Positions 34,779 through 41,960 of a DNA stretch of 64,000 bases are shown in pieces; the stretch's first letter is position 1; every line of letters starts with the position of its first letter. This DNA comes from an uncultured Roseobacter sp. (GTDB lineage: Bacteria > Pseudomonadota > Alphaproteobacteria > Rhodobacterales > Rhodobacteraceae). Location: NCBI RefSeq assembly GCF_947493125.1, contig NZ_CANLQB010000003.1, forward strand, positions 310,001 through 374,000, given 5' to 3'. The notes beneath the pieces are model-generated. The model saw nothing but the letters and a program-made list of their open reading frames with translations. It ran no database searches and was not told where the DNA came from. The translations under genes were made by a program, and so were the position numbers.

Positions 34779-34895
34779 TCAGATCGCCTCGTCGAGCGCC
34801 TCGCCGGCGTTGGTCACATCACGGCCGAGGCCCTTGGTGGTTTCGCAGGCTGTCAGGGTGAAGATGACGGCGAGGGCAACGGCAAGTCTGATCAT
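34779..34895 (-). CDS. entericidin A/B-like lipoprotein (copy 1)
   Basis: 38 residues from ATG 34895. Signal peptide followed by lipobox LTAC, then the entericidin core ETTKGLGRDVTNAGEALDEA. Entericidins are tiny cell-envelope lipoproteins linked in E. coli to stationary-phase lysis control. A close second copy lies 117 bp away on the same strand, so a tandem duplication is evident. Confidence 0.85.
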   Translation of the reverse strand: MIRLAVALAVIFTLTACETTKGLGRDVTNAGEALDEAI

Positions 34896-35012
34896 CGGAG
34901 TGGTCCTTTGGTTGGAAGTCTTCGCCCAAGGTATACCCATTTTCGAGGGCAGTTCACGCAAAAAAAGAGGTGGCGCGGGGCCACCTCTGAGGTCTGTCTG
35001 GACCCGGTCCGG

Positions 35013-35132
35013 TCAGGTTGCGGCGTCCTGGATCGCTTCGCCTGCGTCTTCCACGTCGCGCCCCACGCCTTTGGTGGTCTCGCAGGCGGCCAGGGCGGTC
35101 AGTACGGTGAGTGCAGCAACAAATCTCAGCAT
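35013..35132 (-). CDS. entericidin A/B-like lipoprotein (copy 2)
   Basis: 39 residues from ATG 35132, preceded by GAAAGGA. Signal ends in lipobox LAAC; the core ETTKGVGRDVEDAGEAIQDA matches copy 1 at most positions. Upstream member of the tandem pair, with its own ribosome site. Confidence 0.87.
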   Translation of the reverse strand: MLRFVAALTVLTALAACETTKGVGRDVEDAGEAIQDAAT

Positions 35133-35192
35133 GGTCTTTCCTTTCGTTGATCCGAGACAGGAACGCACCTGCGGCGGAATGGTTCCGTGCGT

Positions 35193-35672
35193 TCAGCCGG
35201 CCCGGTAGAAGAGGTAGCGGTCGGGGGCGATGCTGTCGGGGCCGCAGAGCTGCTCGAACCCGGTGAGCGGCTGCTGGCTGACGATGAGCCCACCCGGCAC
35301 CATGAGGGGTGCGATCAGCGGGGAGAGGCGCGCGCCCTCGGCCACGTCCTTTTCCTTGATGCCGAAGCCGAAGTCGTAATGTGCGAGCACGATGCGCGCG
35401 CCCGTCTCTGCGAGGCGGATCAGCATGGCGTCGGCCTCGCCTTCGAGGAAGCAGTCGGCGGGCGGGATGCAGGAGGGGTGCGGTTGCAGCACCCGGTCGA
35501 TCACCCAGATGCGCCGGTCGGGCAGCTGCTGGCGCAGGTGGTCGTAGGTGCGCCCGTTGCCCAAGCCCATCTCGAGCACGTCGCCCGGCAGCGGGGCGAT
35601 CGTCTCGGCGGCCCAGTTGATCCCGTCGATCTGGGCGGTGAGCCTGCGGCGCATGGATTCAAGGCGGCTCAT
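35193..35672 (-). CDS. class I SAM-dependent methyltransferase of the glycan operon
   Basis: 159 residues. Motif I VLEMGLGNGRTYDHL (~32-46) and the acidic strand end WVIDR are present; the rest is short for a class I methyltransferase. Last gene of a seven-gene operon (41689 to 35193); its ATG overlaps the stop of the deacetylase-like gene (35669-35672). It may methylate a sugar or carrier in the operon product; that is inference from position. Confidence 0.82.
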   Translation of the reverse strand: MSRLESMRRRLTAQIDGINWAAETIAPLPGDVLEMGLGNGRTYDHLRQQLPDRRIWVIDRVLQPHPSCIPPADCFLEGEADAMLIRLAETGARIVLAHYDFGFGIKEKDVAEGARLSPLIAPLMVPGGLIVSQQPLTGFEQLCGPDSIAPDRYLFYRAG

Positions 35673-36430
35673 GCAGTGTCCTTCAGCAGTTGGGTCAGGG
35701 GGGTTGCGGTGGCGCCGCCGTCCAGAAGTTCGGTCAGGAGCGCGCGCGAAAAGGACCAGATATCAGCATCATGCACAAGGTGGTGGGTGAGATATCCGAG
35801 CGGTTCCGTGGGGTCTTCGGTGCCTGCGCGCCGGGCCTGCAGGTGGGCCACGGTCTGCGCGACGATCACAGCCGGGTCATGCAGGCCCCGGGTGCCGCGC
35901 CAGTCGATGGGGTCGATATGGGTGTTGACGATCAACAGCCCCGGCCGGGCAAAGGGCTGCGGGCGGGGCGTGAAGGTCGACACCGCGCGGTAGCCTGCGG
36001 TGGCGAGGTGCGGCAGCACGTCGGCATGCAGGCGGTTCCAAGGTGCCACGAAGACGGGCAGGAGGCGCGGGCCGAAGAGCGCCTGCAGCTTGGTGAGACC
36101 GCGGCTCAGCAGGGTGGCGCTGTCGGGGTGCGCCGCGCCGAATTCGGCCTTTTTCGCGCCGGGTGCTGCGCGGTTCTCATGTGCCCAGCCGTGCACCGTG
36201 GGCAGGAGCATGGGGCTTTCCGCCACGGCCTCCGCAAGCGAGGGTTCGGCGAAGGCGGGGATCACGGCGAGGTGCACGGGCAGCTCAAGCGCGGTCGCCA
36301 GCGCGGTCAGGTCCTCGAGCGCGGCAGTGGCGCGCACCGCGTCATCGTCGCGCCACCACAGCGGCGGGTGGCGGCCCTCGGCGCGCCAGAGGGCGAGTTC
36401 GCGGCGCAGGGGAGACCAGTCAACCCGCAT
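35669..36430 (-). CDS. polysaccharide deacetylase-like protein
   Basis: 253 residues from ATG 36430 (MRVDWSPL); 17 more residues are open upstream. LWWRDDDAVR (about 24-33) resembles the catalytic Asp-Asp of NodB/CE4 deacetylases, HGWAHENRA supplies the metal-binding His pair, and FVAPWNR matches the third CE4 motif. It would remove acetyl or similar groups from a sugar. Overlaps the upstream glycosyltransferase gene by 11 bp. Part of the glycan operon. Confidence 0.82.
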   Translation of the reverse strand: MRVDWSPLRRELALWRAEGRHPPLWWRDDDAVRATAALEDLTALATALELPVHLAVIPAFAEPSLAEAVAESPMLLPTVHGWAHENRAAPGAKKAEFGAAHPDSATLLSRGLTKLQALFGPRLLPVFVAPWNRLHADVLPHLATAGYRAVSTFTPRPQPFARPGLLIVNTHIDPIDWRGTRGLHDPAVIVAQTVAHLQARRAGTEDPTEPLGYLTHHLVHDADIWSFSRALLTELLDGGATATPLTQLLKDTA

Positions 36431-37568
36431 GGCGCTGCTCCAGCAGGCGCGTGACACATCGCACGGTCTCGGCGGCGCCATCGAGCCCGTCGGTGCGCGC
36501 CGGGCGGCGCGGCGCGGAGATCGCCTGCCGGACGTGTTCCAGCAGGGCGGGGCCGGAGAGGGCCGCGCTGGGCAGGAGTGCTACGCCGGGCAGCTGCGTG
36601 AGCGCCTCGGCACGCAGGCGCTGCTCCACTTCGCCCCCGGCGTCAAAGGGCACCAGCACCGCGGGCGTGCCGGTCTGCAGAAGGTCGAGCGCGGTGTTGT
36701 AGCCCGCCATGGACACGGAGGCGGCGGCGTGGTGCAGCATCTGCCGGAACTCCGGGCGCGCGGCTTCCACGGTGGCATTGGGCGGGGCGGTCTGGCGGAG
36801 CGCCGCGATCTGCGCCGCGCTGTCGCCGCCGCCGATTAGCAGGCGCCAGGGTCGGGTCGGGTCGGCGGTGGCGGCCTGCAGGGCGGCGGCGAAGATCTCC
36901 GCTCCGACGTTGCCGCCCCCGGCGCTCACCAGCACCTCACCGGCCCCCAGCCCGTCGGGATGGGGCCGGGCCGGTGGTGCCGCGACGAAGCCGGTGTAGC
37001 AGAGCCTGGCAGCGAGGTCGGGAGACACCGGCCAGCTGGCGTCCAGCGGGGTGACATCGCGGTCGGAATGCACCAGCACCGCATCGTAGTGCTGGCGGAT
37101 GATGTCGGCGGTCGCCTCGGCCTTGGCGGGCTTGGAGGGCGGCGCGAGGATGTCGCGGATCGAGGCGCAGATGAGGGGCGCGCGCGGCCGATGTTGTGCG
37201 GTCTCAAGGGCTGCGAGGAATTCGGCGCGGAGCACGCGGCGGCCAAACGGGAAGAGCTCGGTGATCAGCACATCGGGGGCGAGATCCGCGAGGCTGCCGC
37301 AGAGCCGTTCTTGCCGGTTCTGCAGATAGGCGGCGCTGGCCACCGCGCCGGTGCCGTCGAGCAGCCGGGTGAAATTCACACCGTCGGACTGTAGCGGTGG
37401 CAGCTGCCGCATCTCGATCTCGCGGGTGTCGAGGTGCGGCACGGGGCGCCCGCCCGAGAGGACAACGGCGCGGTGTCCGCTTGCGGCAAAGGCGCGGGCC
37501 AGAGTCAGTGCGCGGGCCAGATGCCCGGTGCCGAGCAGATGCGTAACGAGAATCGCAACGGTGCTCAT
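36420..37568 (-). CDS. glycosyltransferase, GT-B (UDP-glycosyltransferase/MurG-like)
   Basis: 382 residues from ATG 37568. N-terminal VTHLLGTGHLARALTLARAF has the GTGHLAR substrate motif, and SAGGGNVG plus SVSMAGYNTALDLLQTGTPAVLVPF near the C-terminus is the nucleotide-sugar binding block of GT-B enzymes such as MurG and GT28. Related in layout to the first gene of the operon (40457-41689). Its ATG overlaps the phosphatase-like gene stop (ATGA at 37565-37568). Confidence 0.84.
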   Translation of the reverse strand: MSTVAILVTHLLGTGHLARALTLARAFAASGHRAVVLSGGRPVPHLDTREIEMRQLPPLQSDGVNFTRLLDGTGAVASAAYLQNRQERLCGSLADLAPDVLITELFPFGRRVLRAEFLAALETAQHRPRAPLICASIRDILAPPSKPAKAEATADIIRQHYDAVLVHSDRDVTPLDASWPVSPDLAARLCYTGFVAAPPARPHPDGLGAGEVLVSAGGGNVGAEIFAAALQAATADPTRPWRLLIGGGDSAAQIAALRQTAPPNATVEAARPEFRQMLHHAAASVSMAGYNTALDLLQTGTPAVLVPFDAGGEVEQRLRAEALTQLPGVALLPSAALSGPALLEHVRQAISAPRRPARTDGLDGAAETVRCVTRLLEQRHAG

Positions 37569-38146
37569 GCGCGCGCCTCCAGCCGCAGGGGCGGATCGTC
37601 GAGCTGCCAGCCCGTGGCGGTGCGGCTGAGGATATAGAGCCGGTTGCGCTTGATCCGGAACGGTGCGGGGCCGGTGAAATTCCAGCCGGTGGTCCCGGCC
37701 AGCAGCACGCGCATGATGCCGATGTGGCAGACGGCGAGCGTGTCGGTTCTCAGCGCCTCGGCCCAGGGGGTGAGCCGGGCGCGCACTTCGGCGGGGCTTT
37801 CGCCGCCGGGCGGGCGGAAGTCCCAGCCCCAGTCCTCGATATCGCGAAAGCCGCTGGTGGGATCGGCGCGCAGCACGGCGCCCTGCAACCCTTCCCAGGC
37901 GCCCCAGTCCATTTCGATGAGGGCGGCGTGCGTCTCCGGTGCCCGGTCGGCGATGCATTCGGCTGTGCGCCGGGCGCGGGCCAGCGGGCTTGCGCAGAGG
38001 GCGGCGCGGTCCCAGGGCGTGGGCAGGCGCAGGGTGGCGAGCTGCGCCTCGGCGTCGGCCTCGAGCGGCACATCGGTACGGCCCTGGATGCGGCCCGCCC
38101 GGTTCCAGGCGGTGTGGCCGTGGCGCAGGAGCGCCAGGCGCATCAT
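37565..38146 (-). CDS. histidine phosphatase family protein
   Basis: 193 residues from ATG 38146. Opening LALLRHGHTAWN carries the catalytic RHG; the second His follows in TLAVCHIGIMRVLLAG. Such enzymes dephosphorylate sugar phosphates and related small molecules. Located between glycosyltransferase genes and coupled on both sides by four-base overlaps, so it may act on a phosphorylated sugar intermediate (compare GmhB/CobC-like roles); substrate not readable. Confidence 0.86.
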   Translation of the reverse strand: MMRLALLRHGHTAWNRAGRIQGRTDVPLEADAEAQLATLRLPTPWDRAALCASPLARARRTAECIADRAPETHAALIEMDWGAWEGLQGAVLRADPTSGFRDIEDWGWDFRPPGGESPAEVRARLTPWAEALRTDTLAVCHIGIMRVLLAGTTGWNFTGPAPFRIKRNRLYILSRTATGWQLDDPPLRLEARA

Positions 38147-39216
38147 GCGATCAGCTCCGCGATGGTGCCGCAGAGCGTGGCGCTTGCCGCGGGCAGCAGG
38201 TGCCGGGCGGCCACATGGGCGCGGGCCGCATCGCCCCGGGCCAGCCGCTCGGCGGGGTTGGTCAGGAGGTGGTGCAGGGCTGCGGCGAGGGCCGCGGGCC
38301 CGTCGCCGGGCGCCGGGTGCGGGCCGGGGGGCAGCACGTCGCGCACGCCGAGCCGGTCCTGTGCGACAACCGGCAGACCCGCGGCCTGGGCCTCCAGATA
38401 GGTCATGCCGAAGGCCTCGTTCACGCCCGGCCAGAACAGCAGGCTTGCATCGCGGTAGGCGCGCTGCATCTCGGCGGCGTCCAGCGAGCCGCGCAGGACC
38501 ACACGATCCCCGAAGCCGTGCATGATGGAGGCCACCGCGTCGAGCGCCGGACCGTCTCCGGCGATCACCAGCCGCCAGTCGGGCACCGTGAGCAGTTTCA
38601 GCGTATCGGCGATGAGTTCGTAGGAGGCGAATTTGTCGCCGTGGCGCAGCATGCCGACGCTGAGCATCGGGCCGGTGCGGGGTCCGGCCTGCGGCAGCTC
38701 CTCCTGGGCCAGAAAGGGGCGCAGGTGCAGGATGCGCTGGCCGGGTGGCGCATAGGCGTGCAGCGCTTCGGCGTCGCGCTCCGTGAGGTGAAAGATGACG
38801 GCGGCGGCGTCGCTTGCGGCTTCGGCGGTGGCGGCGAAGGCGGCCCAGGGGCCGGTGAGGCGCTTGCGGGCGCGGGTCGCCTCGATCTGCACGTAAGGGA
38901 TGCCGAGGGCTGCGGCCACGGGCGGGCCCAGCAGGTCGGGCACCTTGTAGTAGCTGTGATAGGTCAGCCAGAGCCGCCAGCCGGCGCAGCGGCCCCGTGC
39001 GATCAGCTGCGCGGCCTCCGTCTCGGCGGCGGCGATGAGGCGGTTTTGCGTGGTGGTGTCGCCGGCCTTGTCGCGTGTTTGCAGGGTGGAGACCAGATCC
39101 CACCCCAGCCCGCCGTGATCCAGCGCCTTGAGGATCGCGCGGGCCATGGTGCGGTCTCCCGACGGGACCGGATGGGTCGGCGCCTTCATCGGGGCGTAGA
39201 AGGCCACCGGGGTCAC
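38143..39216 (-). CDS. glycosyltransferase, GT4-like
   Basis: 357 residues from GTG 39216, which overlaps the upstream stop (GTGA at 39213-39216). MTPVAFYAPMKAPTHPVPSGDR is the donor-side N-terminus; GDGPALDAV, RVVLRG and FWPGVNEAFGMTYLEAQAAG (E-x7-E region) are GT4 landmarks. Third enzyme of the operon. Acceptor and donor sugars unknown. Confidence 0.85.
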   Translation of the reverse strand: MTPVAFYAPMKAPTHPVPSGDRTMARAILKALDHGGLGWDLVSTLQTRDKAGDTTTQNRLIAAAETEAAQLIARGRCAGWRLWLTYHSYYKVPDLLGPPVAAALGIPYVQIEATRARKRLTGPWAAFAATAEAASDAAAVIFHLTERDAEALHAYAPPGQRILHLRPFLAQEELPQAGPRTGPMLSVGMLRHGDKFASYELIADTLKLLTVPDWRLVIAGDGPALDAVASIMHGFGDRVVLRGSLDAAEMQRAYRDASLLFWPGVNEAFGMTYLEAQAAGLPVVAQDRLGVRDVLPPGPHPAPGDGPAALAAALHHLLTNPAERLARGDAARAHVAARHLLPAASATLCGTIAELIA

Positions 39217-40460
39217 GCGGCGGCCTCCATCATGCGGCGCAGCCGGTCGGCGAGATGGGCGATGCCCGGCGCCATCTGAAACTCGGCCAGCAGCCGGGCA
39301 TGCGCGGCCTCGGCCATGCGGGCGGCGGCCTCGGGGGTCTGGGCAATGTCGGTGAGGGCGCGGGCGAGGGCGTCGGGGGCGTCGGCGGTGAGCGTGCCAT
39401 GGGTGCCGGTCTCGATGAATTCGGGGATGGCGGAGACCGGGGTGGAGAGGATCGGCAGCCTCTGGCTCGCGGCTTCCATCAGCACGTTGGGCAGCCCGTC
39501 GCGATCGCCGTCGGCGGCCACACGGCTGGGCAGGACGAAGAGATCGGCGGCGCGCATGGCGGCGATGACCTCGGGCTGGTCGCAGGCGCCGCGCCAGGTG
39601 ATGCGCTCTGCCACGCCGGTGGCCTGCGCGCGCGCCTGCAGGTCGTGCTTGAGGGTGCCGCCGCCGATATGGGTCCAGTGCCAATTGAGATCGCCCGGCA
39701 GCAGGGCAAAGGCGTCGATGAGGCGGTCGAACCCCTTTTTCTCCACCAGCCGCCCGACGGACATCAGCCGCAGCGGATCGCCGAGCTGTCGGGCAGGGCG
39801 GTCGGGTGGGGCGGGGAAGCGCGCCAGATCGAGGCCGTGGTAGACCAGATCGACCCGGGAGGGCGTATCGGCCAGCGCCTGCAGATGTGCGGCGCCGACA
39901 CCGGTGCAGGTGGCGCCGAAGGCGGCCCCGAAGCTTTCGGGTGCGAGCTTTTCGCGCAGCTCCCACTCGGGCGAGGTCCAGATGTCCTTGGCATGGGCGG
40001 AAAAGGCCCAGGGCAGCCCGCGCAGGATCGCCGCGTAGCGGGCCACGGAGGAGGGGGTGTGCAGGAAATGGGCGTAGAGCCCGGGCGTGTCGGCGGGCAG
40101 CTCCCGGGCCAGTACGCAGGCCTGGCCGAAGCGGCGCAGGCGGTTGGGCGTGCGGTCGCGCGCATAGTCGCGGCGGAAGAGGCGCCAGGCGGTCGCGAAC
40201 CCTGGCCGCCGCCGGGCGGCGCGCAGCCCGCGCAGCACACGCTGCGGTTCGTCCTTGAGGTATTCGGGCAGGTAGCGCACCGGGGCCTGCAGCCGGTCGT
40301 GCAGAGGGTGGGTCTTGGTGTCGGTCGGATGCCGCAGGGACCAGATCTCAAGCGGCAGCCCGGCCTCCTCCAGCGCCACCAGTTCCTGCGCGATGAAGGT
40401 CTCGGACAGACGCGGCCAGCCCTTGACCACCACCGCCAGCCGCCGGGGCCGCGGTGTCAT
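39213..40460 (-). CDS. glycosyltransferase, GT4 family
   Basis: 415 residues from ATG 40460. WPRLSETFIAQELVALEEAG and the C-terminal LPSRVAADGDRDGLPNVLMEAASQ are typical of GT4 enzymes close to colanic-acid/exopolysaccharide glycosyltransferases (WcaL/AmsK-like). SVGRLVEKKGFDRLIDAF is the central donor-binding strand. Coupled to the upstream gene by an ATGA overlap (40457-40460). Confidence 0.9.
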   Translation of the reverse strand: MTPRPRRLAVVVKGWPRLSETFIAQELVALEEAGLPLEIWSLRHPTDTKTHPLHDRLQAPVRYLPEYLKDEPQRVLRGLRAARRRPGFATAWRLFRRDYARDRTPNRLRRFGQACVLARELPADTPGLYAHFLHTPSSVARYAAILRGLPWAFSAHAKDIWTSPEWELREKLAPESFGAAFGATCTGVGAAHLQALADTPSRVDLVYHGLDLARFPAPPDRPARQLGDPLRLMSVGRLVEKKGFDRLIDAFALLPGDLNWHWTHIGGGTLKHDLQARAQATGVAERITWRGACDQPEVIAAMRAADLFVLPSRVAADGDRDGLPNVLMEAASQRLPILSTPVSAIPEFIETGTHGTLTADAPDALARALTDIAQTPEAAARMAEAAHARLLAEFQMAPGIAHLADRLRRMMEAAA

Positions 40461-41689
40461 TTCTCGGCCAGCAGCGCGGCGGTGCGGGCGACGACCACGT
40501 CGAGCCCGTCGAGCAGCCCGTCCGCACCCGCCTGCGACGGTTTGCGCTGCGCGGGCAGGGCGCGGATGAACTCCACCATCGTCTGGGCGGTCATGCCGTC
40601 GCGCTCCTCGTCGAGCATGCGGACGAGCCCCAGCTCTTCGGCGCGGGCGGCGCGGATCCACTGCTCCAGCCGCGGCACGGTGCGCGGCACGATCACCGCC
40701 CGCTGGTCGAAGGAGAGCACCTCGCAGAAGGTGTTGTAGCCGCCCATGCACACAACCCCCTGGGCCCCGGCAAAGAGCGATTCGATCCGGCTCTCAAAGC
40801 CCAGCGCGGTGACGCGGCCGTTCAGCTTGGCAACCCGCGCCTCGAAGGCTTCGCGCACCTCGCCCGAGAGGAACGGCCCGTAGACCAGCATCGCGTTGGG
40901 CGCGAGCGTCGGATCGGATTCGTAGGCGCGAATCACCAGATCGACCATGGCGCGCCCGTCGCCGCCGCCGCCCGGGGTGATCAGCACGTAGGGCGTGTCG
41001 GGCGTTTCGGCCACATCGGTGACTTCGCGGCGCAGATAGCCTGTCCAGTGGATGCGGGCGCGGGTCGCCTCGGACAGCGGCAGGCCCTGGGTCGGGTCGT
41101 AGATCGAGCGGGGGCCGTAGACCCAGATCTGGTCGTAGAAGCGCTCCGTGGCCTCCGTCGCCCCTTTGCGGACCCATTCGGTGGCCAGCGCGCCGGGCGC
41201 GTCCAGCACGTCACGCAGCCCCAGCACACAGCGCGTGGTGCCACGGCTGGCGATCCATTCCAGCGTCGGCAGCAGCTCGCCGCGAAAGCCCGTGGGCTCC
41301 TTGTCGACGATCAGCAGGTCGGGCTCGTATTGTTCCACCGCGGTCTGGATCAGACCGGAGCGCAGGTTGGTGGTATCGTCGATATCCAGGCCCAGCGTCT
41401 GGCTGACATAGGTGCCGTCAGGCAGCTTCGTGACGCCGGGCAGGCGCATGTGGTCGACCTTTTCGGGAAAGGTGAAGCGGCCCGCGACGGGCGAGCCGGT
41501 GAGGATGATCGCGGAGGCGTTCGGGTCATGCGCGGTCAGCGCCGAGGCAATCGCACGCGAGCGCCGCAGGTGCCCCAGCCCGAAGGTGTCGTGGCTGTAG
41601 AGCATGATCCGATGCTCGCGCGCGGGCGCGGCTCTGCTGTCGCTGTTGGCCGAGGGCGCGGCTGCGTTCATCTGCTTTTGCACATTCAT
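40457..41689 (-). CDS. MurG/UGT-like glycosyltransferase, first gene of glycan operon
   Basis: 410 residues. An Ala-rich N-terminal extension (~25 residues) leads into MLYSHDTFGLGHLRRSRAIASAL, then VLITPGGGGDG and GVVCMGGYNTFCEVLSFDQRAVIVPR, the GT-B donor motif seen in MurG-like enzymes. It opens the seven-gene operon that continues with two GT4 enzymes, a phosphatase, another GT-B enzyme, a deacetylase and a methyltransferase. No flippase, polymerase or secretion gene is included, so the product may be a glycolipid or small glycoconjugate rather than a long polysaccharide. The 271 bp to the divergent MscS gene form the control region. Confidence 0.87.
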   Translation of the reverse strand: MNVQKQMNAAAPSANSDSRAAPAREHRIMLYSHDTFGLGHLRRSRAIASALTAHDPNASAIILTGSPVAGRFTFPEKVDHMRLPGVTKLPDGTYVSQTLGLDIDDTTNLRSGLIQTAVEQYEPDLLIVDKEPTGFRGELLPTLEWIASRGTTRCVLGLRDVLDAPGALATEWVRKGATEATERFYDQIWVYGPRSIYDPTQGLPLSEATRARIHWTGYLRREVTDVAETPDTPYVLITPGGGGDGRAMVDLVIRAYESDPTLAPNAMLVYGPFLSGEVREAFEARVAKLNGRVTALGFESRIESLFAGAQGVVCMGGYNTFCEVLSFDQRAVIVPRTVPRLEQWIRAARAEELGLVRMLDEERDGMTAQTMVEFIRALPAQRKPSQAGADGLLDGLDVVVARTAALLAEK

Positions 41690-41960
41690 GAGGCGTCGTG
41701 ACGTCCTGTCGCGACGGAGGTCTGGTGGTCGAGATGGTCAGGAAAACCGGCCACGGCCCCTTGGAGTGATATCAGCCGCATTGGCCAGTCCTTGCGTCTT
41801 GGTGCGGGGCGCCAGAGCCGCCCCGGTTCCAGTCTTTGGCATAAAAGCGCGCCGGGTGCAAAACACGACTGCTCTCCCAGGTTTGCGGTGATGTGTGATT
41901 GCAATGCGGCGCACCCTCCCCTACCGTCCTTTGGAATTACGACCTTTTCGGACGGTATTT

